Part shown: one piece after another, positions 24,801 to 63,766 of the stretch
How the letters are laid out: every line of letters starts with the position of its first letter
Position numbering within the stretch: the stretch's first letter is position 1
Source of the DNA: Urechis unicinctus
Taxonomy: Eukaryota; Annelida; Polychaeta; Xenopneusta; Urechidae
DNA: 64,000 bases
NCBI GenBank assembly: GCA_034190875.2
Contig: CM067344.1
Span: 74,606,178-74,670,177, forward strand
Direction of reading: 5' to 3'
Notes under the pieces: model-generated
Told to the model about the DNA's origin: nothing
The model's database searches: none
Seen by the model: only the letters and a program-made list of their open reading frames with translations
Program-made: the position numbers and the translations under genes

Positions 24801-25571
24801 CTTATGACCTGGAATTATCAAATCAGGAGCTACATTACATCTCACGCAAGGCAGAGCAGTGGCGTGGAGAGGAAGGGGAGCGTCGTAAAGTGGCTGTGTA
24901 CGACTACATATGGGAAGAAGAGAATGTATGCACTGCTTGATCCATTCAGAAGCTTGGATGATAATTGTTTTTCACTTTAATCTTTCGTGTCATAAAACGT
25001 GCAACTAGGTGGGTTGCAGTCACACGAAGACTGCATTGTATTATTACACTTTGTCATCATTGTAATTCACAGGTGGAAGAACGGGTGTGGGATGAAAACA
25101 TGGGTGACAATCCTGAGGCTGCTGAAGGCAAGAAAGAGGTGACCATACATGTGGCTATCCACACCCTTCACCTCGATGGACTGCGTGAACTTTACCGCCA
25201 CTTTCTGGTACTTCCTGATGGTGCCATCTGTGAGGTGTTTGGTGACATGGCCGCTGCTGGCATGGATAAGAGTGTGAAGGAGGCATTTGAAGGTGGAGCA
25301 TCCAACCTGGAGACCATCAACATGACTAGCTCCTCACAGCTCAACCTCAGAAAGGTAGGCTTTGTTGTGGGAAAAGTCCCTTTCAGTGCTAATTGTGTTG
25401 TCATATCAGATTGTATATTGAAAATACCAAAAAAACAAACTCTAGCTGAATTCCTCTACTGACAGTGTATCATTATGGTTTGATCAGGTTGCTGGTAATT
25501 ACGAGGCAAGCGACTCCATGAGCTTCCCTCCAGACAGCGCTGGTTCACTGTCTGACAAGAAACGCATGTGA
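18840..25571 (+). CDS. Unrecognised four-pass membrane protein with coiled coil and C2-like segment, C-terminal 1,111 aa in 20 exons
   Basis: Exons: 18840-18890, 18986-19159, 19270-19385, 19476-19563, 20470-20729, 20823-21095, 21180-21321, 21422-21564, 21724-21893, 22114-22245, 22412-22576, 22726-22819, 23050-23232, 23393-23535, 23683-23901, 23998-24250, 24346-24512, 24730-24925, 25073-25354, 25488-25571. All junctions keep one frame to the TGA. Residues (counted from the first visible exon): 1-140 polar; 231-321 a charged coiled coil (RQREQKILVREEETKRR); about 325-560 a beta-rich segment (RYVLMVSLYNRLGG, VVGWGSFPIADGQF) that could be a C2-like fold; 575-725 charged linker; four hydrophobic segments at about 750-775, 805-830, 838-862 and 898-925; then a conserved-looking block (LHNNGRMLDIFWRLHGEED) and a polar tail. 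The 5' end is missing: the first exon needs one base from an upstream exon, and its donor (GTTGTT) is weak. I do not recognise the family; ferlins and OFCC1 were considered and not supported. A membrane location is likely, the function unknown. Confidence 0.85.
19917..20105. repeat. Intronic minisatellite, irregular units
   Basis: Imperfect repeats around the unit CTGGACATGGGCATTAAGCT, followed by GACCTGTG, lie within the 0.9-kb intron 19564-20469 of the membrane-protein gene. Unit length varies because of internal deletions. No function is visible. Confidence 0.8.
24621..24721 (+). repeat. 28-bp minisatellite forming the 3' end of an intron
   Basis: Copies begin at 24621, 24649, 24677 and 24705. 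Units carry CCTAATCAATTCCTGGCTGT and then GCATCTGT. The array ends eight bases before the acceptor AACAG (24725-24729) of exon 24730-24925. Each full unit contains a CTAAT string that could serve as a branch point, so this intron may have several alternative branch sites. Confidence 0.85.
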
Positions 25572-26209
25572 AGTAGTGTCAAACGAAAGTGGTAGTCTTA
25601 CTGTAGTGAAGTGTGCTTTGTTGAATATATACAACATAGAAAGCGAGTTTTCCAGTAATAATGATATATTCACAAATAAGAAATACCTTTTCAAGTTTAG
25701 CATTTACCTTATATGTATAAATTGTTTAAGGAATTGACTGTGATAAACTATCCAAAGTTTTTGTGATATTCATGGTGTGATACCAATGATTACATTTTAA
25801 CAATTATGCACAATTTGATTTTATTCAACCGTGTTATGTCTTCCTGATTAAGTGTATTTTAACAACACCCAATAATCAATATTGAACTGTTTACGGTTAC
25901 ACTTGCTACTTTGGGCGGTTGGAATCCACTTTAAACTCAATGTAATCACAGCAAAGCATGTTAACTTCCTCCACCATGATTGTTGCTATGTAGCTGTACT
26001 CCTGGGGATCTTTTTTTTTACTTCTCCTGTATCTGTCTCCTCTGTGTGTCCATACTTGTCCTTACATCCCTGTTTGATGATATATTTTGATCATTTTTAT
26101 ATTCCAAGTTTTGTCTCACATCAAGTGAAAATTGCTGCTGGCATCAGCATGTACCTTTTTTTAAAAACTTTTTTTATTTCCTCATTTGCCCCACATGAAC
26201 TTGACAAAC

Positions 26210-26215
26210 AATAAA
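26210..26215 (+). promoter_or_regulatory. Candidate polyadenylation signal of the membrane-protein gene
   Basis: AATAAA lies about 640 bases after the TGA at 25571. The region between has no supported coding sequence and reads as an AT-rich 3' UTR; the frame at 25882-26214 is treated as noise. Confidence 0.5.
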
Positions 26216-28029
26216 ACAATCTTGATTGATCGTGTACTTTGTGTAGATTGTCTCGTGCTCTAATCAATCAGAGCAACTCGATGAAGCAAGTCCACTCGGC
26301 ACAAACAGACATCTCCTGTATTGGTGTTCATGTAGATGCAAGGCAAACCAATTGCTTATATAGTTCTGTAACTCCTTGGGCAAACTTTGCACATAGATAG
26401 TGCAATGATATAATTATTTGTAAGTAGACAATCTAATAGAAATGACTTACGTTTATTGACGCAGGACCTCAACAACAGGTGACCTAAATGATCTAAGTCA
26501 ATATTAGGTTTTCACAAGCTGGAAATAATTCAATTACACTTCAACTTGGCCAATAGTTCTTGTAGCTCTTCCACTTTTCACAATCATGCTATGACAAGAT
26601 TAAATCACATTGCTAAGTTGGGTTTAAATTGTAGATAAGATTTCCACTAATTAATCAGGGCTTGAAGATTTTTAGTATGCAAAGGTCAGTCACAATAAGA
26701 AGTCTCATTTGGGGCAGCTAGCTTGCTTCTGGAAGCAAAAGGCACCATGATAAGTTTATGAATGACAGACAGCCTGGCAAAACATATTATAAAGACAGTA
26801 GCCCAACAGACCAACAGTCCACTTCGTTCATAAGAGCTAAAAGACAGACACTGGATTGTAGGCATCAGATCATCAAAACACCAGGGGCGAGTGCCTTTTG
26901 CCTAATAAACACCCAGACTCTAAGTCGGAGGTAGGCAAGGCACTCGCCCCTGGTGTTTTTTTATGATCTGATGCCACCTTAGGCGCGGATATGAGAGATC
27001 GAAAGTAGTTTCGTTGAACGTTTCTAGCAATTTATCATAACGATTCCTAAATTCCTCTATGATGCATGTTATTATGGTCATGTCGATCACATTCGACATT
27101 GTTTATGTTCGTGGATTTTCTGTGGATGGAGTCATTAAATTCATGCGTACAAAATCAGAGGAAATACAGTTGTTCGTCATTTAACCAAACAGTAACATAG
27201 GTTAGAACCGGTAAGTTGCACCCAAGTTAATAAACTGACTTGATATATTCATGATTTTATACTTGGTCTGAATCTGTGAATTTGCTATGAGATCCTACCT
27301 AATGTTGTTAAATCGATGGCGTTTGTTAACGTTTTTGTGTATTGCTCGGAAGTAATAGTGAGCAGTTATGTATTGCATGGATTAGCCAAAAGATTCCTCC
27401 AAATATCAGGAGATTCAAGTCTTGTTAAGCACCATGGAAGACCTATCCTTGGCACTAGGGTCCTCGTCCTCCAATGATGCAAAGTGCCTGTTGAACTTTG
27501 ACTCAGACAATTTGTTAATTTTTGTTTGCCAACACTAACCACACAAATATGCCCATGGTCACGTCCTCATGGAAGCATAACATCAACACAAGCAGTGGTA
27601 CAGAGTGCACCTCTACTGTCAGTGATAACTGTGACAAGCATACCAAGAGTTGGTCCTACAGGATGTCTGAGTGATACCGTCTGAGTAGATGTCCTACGAT
27701 GTTCGATTCAGATACCTTGAATGTATAGAACCTGTCGAGGTACAGACCCTGTTATGATTAGTCTACAATAGACAGACATATATTCAAGCACTGTCACAGT
27801 TCACAGTGGGTTACAAAGTGGGTTGCTGTGATGTGACCAAAAGCAATATTACAACAAGGAACTCTCAATTGACACATCAAGTGCAATGTCAAATATAACA
27901 TTAAGAGTGTTTAGATTAGAAAAAAAAATTAAAATGAAGCATATCGAATTCATGTGCTCGACCATTGAGTTGATAGGTACCATGCCTTGTCCTTGATGCT
28001 GGACACTCAGCAATATGTTGGTACAGCTG
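26216..28029. other. Intergenic stretch with a fold-back element
   Basis: No coding exon is supported. It contains a fold-back copy of the TAGGCAA family (listed separately). The 5' UTR exon of the LRRC14-like gene, which must lie upstream of the acceptor at 28379, may be here but could not be located. Confidence 0.45.
26802..26990. mobile_element. TAGGCAA-family element, fold-back copy
   Basis: Two inverted arms of about 35 bp (26861-26895 and 26939-26975) read GCATCAGATCATCAAAACAC and its complement, with GGGGCGAGTGCC beyond. They are separated by about 43 bp, so the region can form a long hairpin. The block TAGCCCAACAGACCAACAGT at 26802 and the phrase GGCGCGGATATGAGAGATCG after the hairpin are shared with the copy at 61532-61696. 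This looks like two head-to-head partial copies. Confidence 0.7.
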
Positions 28030-28066
28030 TAGCCCTACAGGACTTCTACTTACACAAGCAGGGCTA
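28030..28066. mobile_element. 37-bp inverted-end derivative of the TAGC-end family
   Basis: It starts TAGCCCTACAGGACTTCTAC and ends ACACAAGCAGGGCTA, so both ends are the TAGCCC type in inverted orientation. Direct repeats GTACAGCTG (28021-28029) and GTACGGCTG (28067-28075) flank it: 9 bp with one mismatch. It is among the shortest copies and supports the terminal motif and the target duplication length of the family. Confidence 0.65.
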
Positions 28067-28383
28067 GTACGGCTGGTATAGATAACATTGGTCATTGTCA
28101 AGAGAATCAGTAATGTACTCTGGTGCTATTAACCAGGAAACACTACTGCTTTGCACCACAAACAGAACATTTCTCATCTGGTCAGGTTTTATACAAAGCA
28201 TAAATGTAAATGAGGTCAAATGTCTTCTCATGAGAAAGGTTTCACTTGTTAAAAATAAATTTAGGCTGCAAAAGATTTGCTGAAGGTTTCTGTAAGAGGC
28301 TAATTTGTGTTTCAATATATTTTTATTCAATTGATTTGATATTAAATGTTAATTTGAATAGTGCATGCTTTTATTTCAGGAAC

Positions 28384-30859
28384 ATGAACAGATATGTTGC
28401 CCTGGAAAACATCAATTATGACACACTGCAACTTGGTAAAAGGAAACCCGCTCCACAGACATCAAGATCAGAACCGATGTCTCCAGACTCACTGATGTGC
28501 CAGAGCTGCCGTGCAATATGTGTGTACCCTAGTAGTGGCAGTAGCCACAGTTTAGCAGAGGAAGCTACCCTCAGCATCCCTTCACACCTGGCTATACCTT
28601 TACTACAGGAAGCTATCAAGGCTTCACAGGCCTCTGCTGTAGTCTCCATATTGGCAAACTGGCCTCTTCATGTCTTAAGGTACACTGCCTGCATTAAGCT
28701 GACCCAAGTATGCATACTATGGACATGAAATATTCTAAAGATGATATTTAGATGCTTAAAAAATACCCTCATATTAGCTTGTATGTGAGCAATAAAAACA
28801 CATGGAAGTAAGGGCTTTATTGCACATTAACTGTAAGGTTGGTAATGGTCTTGTGATGTATCAATATACAATGTACTGTGTTCCAGTTTCAAAGAAATGT
28901 TGGGGGAGAACCAAAAAAATGTTTTTGAAGAAGAAATGAGCTTTGACTTGGTTGTATTCAAAGGCATAACCAGCCGTTCCTCCAAATGCTGCATGAGATT
29001 GCTTGACTTCAGAGGCTTCACACTGAGTGAGTCGGCTGTTTGAATAAAGGATAATTGATATGTACTAGTTTAACGGGTCAGCAATCCTCACTTTAGGCAC
29101 AATTGTTGTTTGTAAAATGAGTATTTGAAAAAACTTTCCATTTCTTATTTCATAGTCCATGGATTATTTTCAGATATGACTTTCACAAAACTGATGATCC
29201 AAATGTGGCCAATTTTGTCTCTAAAAAAGTCGAGACGCACTGTTAAGGGATTAACAAATCATATCCTCAAAGTAGCTGGTACGTTTTCCATCTTTCCCAA
29301 TAAACAAGCTTTATTGTTTAATGAGAGAATCGTTTTGAGCTGCGGGTTCTAATGTTTTACAGGGCTGAAAAAAGAGATCAAACTGGCGAAGGATATAATT
29401 CCCAAGCTTATTGCAGACCTCCTCAACAGTATTATGGCCAAGCACCCAAGCTTCTTCATCAACATACCTAAAGGTAACCATGTCTTGCATTGATTCATAT
29501 TCATAACTGAACCATAACAAAAGTTCTTTTTGCTAAGTGGCATGTTCAATTTTGTTTGTAGGAAAGCGATTGTGTGTTAAATTGGACAGATTGGAGTTTA
29601 GCACACAGAACACATTTTTCATGGACTACTTGATCACTAATTGCCTCCGGTCTATTACTCCAGTCTACATCATGGCCAGCAGCATTGTTATCAGGTAGGG
29701 CCATATGTGGGTTGCTGGGTAATAACGTTGACCTTGTAAAATACATTTGGATGTTACATTGCTTCACCTCTCAGCATTGTTGTTTTGACCTCATCAGAAA
29801 CTGCCTCATGAAGAGGAGTTGTGGCTAGTTTTGATTCATTGTTATTTGATTCCACGATGAAATGAATGCTTTCTCCTAAATTGTTTCCAGGTCTGAACTC
29901 AACATTGGTGATGAGATACTGGACTCGTTAGCACCATTCATTGTGTTCCGTGGGCAGAATGCTCAGGTCTGTTGTTATAAAAATGAAATATATTTACAGA
30001 GGTAGCCATGCCACATCCTTATATGGGTTTAGAATGATTTAGTTGATGTTGTGTTGGACAGGAGTTAGACGGTATCTGGTTAGAGAATCTTGAGGATAAC
30101 GTCTTCTTCCTTACCAGTCCAGACCTCCATGACTTCTCTCATATACGTGGACTTGGGGTGCCCAACTGTAACATCATGCTGCTAGAGGGACGCACAAGAC
30201 GACGAACCTCTGTTCGTTGCCAGTTCACCAAAGTTCTCCAATCCTTCTCAAATCTCATCCGACTCGATGTGTCCCAGAACTGTTTTGCGGGCTGCCTTCC
30301 AGAAATTCTTGATTCCTTGGTTCTACCATTAGAGTATTTGTGCTTGCGAGAATGTGATTTGTTGGACAGAGACATGGACTATTTAGCCTCATCACGCCAT
30401 GCTGTGTCCATCAAACAGCTCAACGTCTCAAAGATATGTGGGTTGTTCCCGGAGGATAGTTTTGCTGTAAATCCCAGCACACTGGTGCGTTGTCTCAAGT
30501 TCTTTAAGGGGCTTCAGGTGTTACACATGCAACAGAATCAGATCACCGATCAGAGAGTGGCAGAAGTCTGCCAGACCATTCTCCATCACTGGCGACACCT
30601 CAAGAGCCTCAATATCACAGACAATATGTTCTCTGTTGACAATGCCCTGCGTATTGTGGAGGCTTGTGTTCAAATGAAGTCGATGCAGCTCGTTCGTGTG
30701 CCCTATCTTCACAACCTATTTGATGCCATCAACCTAATGGAGAATGGCAGGCAGGAGTTTGCTCGTCGTGTTAGCACCATCTCCGAGCGATTTGGACGCA
30801 ATGATGTCAGTGTGGAAGTGGACAGTGTCGTATCCTACGCTGCCTTCCTCAACATCTAA
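28384..30859 (+). CDS. LRRC14: LRRC14-like leucine-rich repeat protein (PRAME family), 558 aa, complete
   Basis: Exons: 28384-28679, 28887-29026, 29156-29278, 29363-29473, 29562-29694, 29891-29966, 30062-30859; phases match throughout and the total is 559 codons including TAA. The N-terminal third carries the helix pattern of the PRAME/LRRC14 family (IPLLQEAIKASQASAVVSI, then NWPLHVL), matching the 'PLLF-A ... L...WP' signature. The middle part (KRLCVKLDRLEF) leads into irregular leucine-rich repeats at about residues 320-500 (LIRLDVSQNCF, LEYLCLRECDLLD, LQVLHMQQNQI, LKSLNITDNMF). Human LRRC14 is about 490 aa. PRAME-family proteins act as Cullin-2 substrate receptors, and LRRC14 has been linked to restraint of NF-kB signalling; function here is inferred. 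A splice acceptor four bases before the ATG shows a 5' UTR intron. LRRC14 rather than LRRC14B is a best guess. Confidence 0.85.
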
Positions 30860-33800
30860 CCCTTCACTTCACTCACTTTTCACTTGACTTTTATTCTCAA
30901 TGTTTCAAGCCAACCATTGTTTTTCTTCTGGCTTTGTTATTTTGTTAAAATATATAAAAACCATTATATTATATGCTTCTGTGTGGAGTGACATTGTCTT
31001 ACCCATGGTGCAGAGGTACCTTCATGGATGTTCAGCTTTAGTATTAAACCCTGTTGTTGCCATACAACTGATTTTGCATTTTGCTTCTGTTCAAACCAGT
31101 CGCATCCAATATCTAGGGACCAGGATGGCCAATCAAGGATCATCATTCTGATTATCGTATAGCTTTGCTCTGGTATCTCTCCATTCGTAAACTTTGCAAA
31201 TGGAGGATGTCTTTTGATGGCTCATTTTCTCATGGAGCAAGATCGCTGCCTCAAATATTCAGACTCCTTTTTGCAAGCCTAAAATCAGCCCCACGTGACC
31301 TTTGACCCCCAAATTATTTGATAAAATCTTGTAAAAATTACTTGATATACGTTATATATAATAGCAGGTTTCCTTATAAAGCAAGCCCATCTGATATATA
31401 AATGAATCCTTCCCAATGAAGGCGCTTGTTAATCATGGAAGTTGCCTGAAATTACACATCCACCCCTCTGTTATTAATGGATCAGATACACACAATCCTC
31501 ATTGGTAGATGTGACCTTATATAATTAAGCCGATTTTAAGTTGGCAAAGAGAAGTTCATGTATGATAGGGGGGGGGGGGGGGGTGGGGGGGCAGATAGCT
31601 TGCTTTGTCAGTAAATGTGCCAGAGCAATGGTATATTTTAAGCCCTGCTGAAGAGGAGAGCTACAAATAAATGAAGACCAACATTAATCAAGTGCATTCA
31701 AATTGGATATTCAGTTTATTTCTATCACAGTGCAATTATTGGGTGGAACTATTTAATATAATCTGTGTCATTAGTTAAACAGAAACAAGGTATTGATAAA
31801 AGCATTCCATATAAACAAGTTACAATAATTAATAAGTTTTAAGCCTCATCCTTATGATCAAATACACAAAATTATTTTTGATAATTTGATCCTCTGAGAG
31901 AATGGGAATTCAGAGTTAGAAGACACAAATTCTCAGTAACAAATACTTGGTGCTGCATAGCAATACAATATGATAAGAAAGCACAATAAAACACCAGTGG
32001 CTCTGTTATAAACATCATTCATCACAGACAACAACAGCCATATAAATAATATGTAAAGCTAATGAAAAAATAGTAGTTTCAATAATAGAGTGTCATCACA
32101 GTCTTGCTACTTACAACCATTAAACATGTTCAAGTACTTGCAACAGTAACCAGAAAAGATTTTTTAAAAACCATCTTTTACGGACCTATTTATTCCTACA
32201 CACCTTAGTCAACCATTAAGCCCTGTTCATTTTCAGTTATTCGGTAAAAATATATTGTCAACCCATTGATTTACGAAGAGTTGAAGAATGGTAGACTGCA
32301 ATAAGCAGGATAAGTAACAACTGCAATCAATAGAGTTCCAGGTAAAAGAACCAGATCTGAGAATGAGAACAGCGCTCATATGACATGAAAGTTGTCTGGA
32401 AAGCCTCTTGTCTAACACACCATACAATACTGCGTAGAAATAAATACTGTGCCACATGGACCAAATAAATAATCACAGTGTAAAATGTTAATATTCTGGG
32501 GGTTATTTTGTAAAACATGCAAAATATATAAATGATATTCAAAAAAATCAACATCATCACAATTATTGATGAGAACATTGTGATTGGTAATACAGGTGAT
32601 TAAATGATAAACATGGCCCCTCAACATTGCTGCTCGTGTTCACCAAAGCCACATCCAGATTTCCACTATTCTGTATGACCACCACATATATATATGATAT
32701 GCTCAAAGTCTACACATGACTGAAATATTAAATAATAAAAATTAACACCAACTGGTGCAGTGTATCAAAGGATTATTCTGCAGACTGATCAATTTTAACT
32801 AAAAAGTTCAAAGACCAAGAAAAATGTACCCATGATATAAATTTCATCATAGCAGGAAGAAATACACTGAAGCAATTTCTTCTCGAAAACGAAATGTCCC
32901 ATGTTTATGAATTTCAATATGTACATTATCCAGTGTTTGAGGTTATTCACACTTGAGATCATAACGTTCTTGTAGCTGATAATGACGTAATGACCGCAAC
33001 TAGACCACCACCTTTGATTCCTGAAACAGCATACCAAAGTCACAAGTTAGTGTCCGTTCTCAGTGATACAATCAAGCTATAGCAAGGAACTATTTTCCAG
33101 GGAATACAATGACATCACTGGAACGGAAGTGGATTTGCGTTAAGGAAAATGGCTTCCATCAGTCACAGCTTGCATGAGTGTAAAATAGACTAAGTAACAT
33201 CTTTAGTGAAGAAATGTAATGAAATGTCTGAAACATATCATAGACAATAATGCATTGACATGAATGAGAGTACACACACAGCTTAATGTGCATGTCACCA
33301 CAAATGTGTAGAGGATTAACTCGTATTCAATGTTAGCCATAAGTTAGTGCAAGCAGCCTTGGTGGCACTAACCAGGTGCAGAAGACAACAGTTAGTACAA
33401 CGCATTGTACCTACAAAGTTGGGCATGGCAAACAAGAACATTAAGGGTGCATTTACTCGTGCTGTCATGCAACCGGTCAGATTAGTCTTAAGAAATTCCT
33501 GGTGGTTGAAGTCCGCTGCCAGTAGTCTTATCTAACAGTGCATAAGAAGTCAATTAGAAGAGTAAGAAACCCAGCCATTTCCACAAGCACTGTCATCAAT
33601 GTGAGTTCCCAACACACAAGGGCAGTGATCATCAGCCTTATCTATCTCACAGTGGTCACCACAAAACACTCAATCATTCCACCTTAGCTGTGGTTGTCTG
33701 AAACACTGTGTAGGTGAGCTGCTGACTTCTGTCTGCCTGTGGCACTCTGACATGTGCACACAGCATGTGGTTGTGACTGCCCATGTTGGTTAGCATTGTT

Positions 33801-34114
33801 GCTGTTATAGTTATCCATTTCCTCACTCTGACAACAACACAGCAAAGACAGTCCTAGGCTACATCACAGCTCATGCACTCATGCAATGTCTCCATCAAAT
33901 GCAAGTCATAGTGCTGTGCTATACACTGCAAAACATGCGTCGGAATATCTCCATATGTCAACTATCACACATTTTTGGACATAGCACCACTTAACGATTT
34001 TACAGAGGGCATTCTGTTGTTTGTGCAAGGGTATAAGTAATTCTATTCAGGTGCTGTATCATACAAACAAGACCACCACCACCACGAGGGTAAATGACAG
34101 TTTTTCAGGGCTTG
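30860..34114. other. 3' UTR sequences of two convergent genes, no further gene
   Basis: The LRRC14-like gene (+) and the DCDC2/IQ gene (-) converge here. Candidate plus-strand signals are ATTAAA near 31042 and AATAAA near 31665. A minus-strand AATAAA near 31717 could end a 3' UTR of about 2.4 kb for the DCDC2/IQ gene. A G-run lies at about 31568-31588. Open frames in this stretch, such as 62 codons at 33347-33535 (+), show no domain. Confidence 0.45.
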
Positions 34115-60918
<26,804 letters not shown>

Positions 60919-63616
60919 GGTGGTGTTGATTAAATAATTCTGCTCTCTTCAATACGACTGTTCTGCTGTTGGCATTGTTTCTCGCTGTTTTGATCTTGCC
61001 GTTTAGTAAATATCCGATAGTAGTTATCGATTGCAGTCATTATCGATCCACCGCTGGCAAGGATCTCGCCGTGTTGCTAACTTCGGCAAGTTTGCCCCAC
61101 GATTGGCCTTCCCGGCTTGGCCAGCAAATCCGACTGGATCAAGTGAGATTGCGGTCTTTAATTAAACGGGCCGCTATGACCAAATGGCAATCAGCTTGAC
61201 TACACTAATGCGGATAAGTAACAGGAATCAACACGCCTTTAGTCTGACAGTAGCAATTGAATATTCTTATTATTGCTCTTTACCTATTTACTACCAGACA
61301 GGGTAGAATATCAACAGGTCAATGTGCAAGGCGATATGCTGGATTTGCGAGTCAATGTGACATTATTCCCTAGTTGCGAGACGGGGAACAGTCTAATGGA
61401 CCAATTATTTCACAGTCGTCTGTTGAATAGCCGTTGTCGAATCATTCTTAACATTCATATAAACGAATACGCCAGGATGGAATGAAATCGACTGATTTCA
61501 ATACGAGTTATTGTGCATGGGGGAGGCTGTAACCTAGCCCAACAGACAAACAGTCGGATCGATTGATTACCTTGTTATCTAGGCAAGGCAACTCGCCTCT
61601 GGTGCTTTGATGATCTGATGACACCTTAGGCGCGGATGTGAGAGATCGAAAGTTGTAAATAGCGCGGAGCTGTCAGAGGCGGAGTTTCTTTGCCTACTTG
61701 TTATCAAGATCCTAAACTTGGTTCAAAAGAGCTACTGTAACCATGCACACGAAAGGACGGCGTGAATTATCTCCACATTATATTTGCAATCAGCTTACTA
61801 TAGCAAGGTGCATATTATTAACTCAATCTGCTTTAACGTTAACCGATAAGATATTTCGTATATTCACTTGGTGTAAAAGCTTTTCTTGCTTCTGTTGAAG
61901 AAAAATTTAATTCCAAGTTTAAGCTTTTGATATGCTGATTTCTCAATTTTCATAGCCACTCCAATGCTGATTATCTCAAACTTTCGTCGACAATACTGAC
62001 CACTTTATAGGTATATGCTATGCGTCTACTATCTGAAGGCCTGCCAATATATATGAAAATAAATTTATGTTGCTTGCAAAAGTTTTAACCCATCTAATGG
62101 AGCTCTACCCTGGCTGCTTGACCTCAACTTTTAAATGTCATAGATCACCTCCTTCCCTGGTTATGAGCTTCAGGCATATCACGTCATCGTTTTATCAAAC
62201 CTATAATCTCTTCGGTATTGCGACGGCTCTCCGCATAACCAAGTAATAGTTGTGTCACGTCTTGCAGGTATAGACGACAATCTACGATACTTTCCTCACA
62301 GGCCCATATTCTATCTTTGGTAACCTAACAGACGATATATGATTAACTTTAAATCTTCTGCACTAGTTAATTGTTAGAGACACTGATTTCTTTCCAGGAA
62401 TTGTGATAGAGTTCACTTGGTGAAATGTACAGCCAACAATCATTTGTCTGCATTGAACATGGTGATACTTCTCATTAATTAGCGCAAGCACAAAATGAGA
62501 GGACTGTCGCATAATGCATGGCCTTATCATAATGCTCTAATCTTATGCCTCCCGTTCATAACGTTGCAATCATAACGGGATAATCTTACCGCGACCAACT
62601 TGAGGCAATGTTCGATGTTATTATTGATGCCTACAGAGGTGGGGGAAATATGAAAATATCAAGTCCCTAAGCCCAAAGATAACCAACTCCATGGAATGCT
62701 ATAAAACCATGAACAAATTATATTAGTGATTGCTGCAATTTTCATTTGTACCATTGCATTCAAGACTTGGTGAATCTCAGCCCATATTATCCATTTACAT
62801 TTACTCTGAGTAAGCACCATCAGTTAATAGTCAGACTAATCACAGATCATACAAATGTCTCACTTCACCACGAACTCTAAAAATAGCGAGTTATATGGGC
62901 CCATAAAAAACCCACAGCAAAATTCATGTACTTGCTTGAAACCTGATTTATTTCAAATGTATGCAAAATATTTCAGTGTTGTCATAAATAAACCAGTCTT
63001 CCAATAAATTGGATCAAAGCTTAAAGCATTCTATTGACATGGAACCAAACAGGAAATATATTGCCTTTGCAAGGAACAATATTTGGCTAGAAGTACTTAA
63101 TGTGACCTCAAAAACATGATCTCAATAAGGAAAATAAGCACATCAACCAAATGAAAAGCAATCCTGCTATAACAAATAATGCAAGCCTCCATTTTGATTT
63201 TTATATTTTTTTTTGGGGGGGGATTACAAGTGAAATATCTCGTTTACCCACAAAATCACCTTGATTTCTGCACTTTAAGATTCAGAAATGATCAGAAATG
63301 ATCAGCTATACCTTTTAGATTAGGATCACAAGGACTACCATGTTAACAAGGAGTGCAAGTAATTAAACACTCATCAGTTACTATTGAAATAAAATAGGTT
63401 CAGTCAATAACATATAGAGACAAACACATACTGCATGTTGTACATCTGTTCAACAAGCACTCATATATACTCCATAATTTTTTCAAACACCACACAATTC
63501 TCTATGCCCCACCAACCATTGTGTGCATTCAGCATATGGTTTTACCAACTACAGGGCATTTTAGAATGCACTATGAGCACTTTGAAGAAAAATGATGATA
63601 AAGACGTTGACTGAGC
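60919..63616. other. Intergenic region between the DCDC2-like gene and NNT
   Basis: It should contain the promoter and 5' UTR of the DCDC2-like gene near 60.9-61.2 kb, which is moderately GC-rich, but no TATA box or other defined site is evident. It also holds the TAGGCAA element at 61580-61696 and the NNT 3' UTR; a minus-strand AATAAA at 62947-62952 is a candidate end. Small frames at 60969-61199 and 61273-61485 (+) are not supported as genes. Confidence 0.45.
61580..61696 (+). mobile_element. TAGGCAA-end miniature element with 9-bp target duplication
   Basis: 117 bp with ends TAGGCAAGG and CTTTGCCTA. Perfect 9-bp direct repeats CTTGTTATC lie at 61571-61579 and 61697-61705. The sequence upstream (TAGCCCAACAGACAAACAGT from 61533) is also shared with the copy at 15031, so the left repeat could instead be part of a larger element; the exact duplicate on the right side favours a real target duplication. 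Confidence 0.7.
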
Positions 63617-63766
63617 TCAACGCTCATAGTATTCTCTTGTCTTACTCAGAAGGGCATCACACGTTTTCTTAGCATCACCTAGCAACATACTGCTATTCTC
63701 CTTGAAGAAGATGGGGTTGTCCACGGCAGCATAACCCACACCCAGTGTTCTCTTCATCACCACCAC
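63617..63766 (-). CDS. NNT: NAD(P) transhydrogenase, mitochondrial: last coding exon (49 aa)
   Basis: The acceptor TTTGCAG is followed by [20 protein letters not shown], then [20 protein letters not shown] and SKTREYYER with a TGA stop. This matches the extreme C terminus of proton-translocating transhydrogenase domain III, where the KR-(S/T)-L-x-x-GYA-x-x-x-NP-(I/L)-F and GDAK motifs help form the NADP(H) site. The enzyme sits in the inner mitochondrial membrane and uses the proton gradient to reduce NADP with NADH. The exon starts in phase 0; upstream exons lie beyond the right edge of the window. Confidence 0.95.
   Translation of the reverse strand: MVVMKRTLGVGYAAVDNPIFFKENSSMLLGDAKKTCDALLSKTREYYER

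Noticed and set aside
18840..25571. Identification of the membrane protein as a ferlin or as OFCC1/ojoplano
   Set aside because: Ferlins have one C-terminal membrane segment and typical tandem C2 motifs that are absent here. For OFCC1 I could not recall matching sequence, and it is not known to me as a four-pass protein. The name was withheld.
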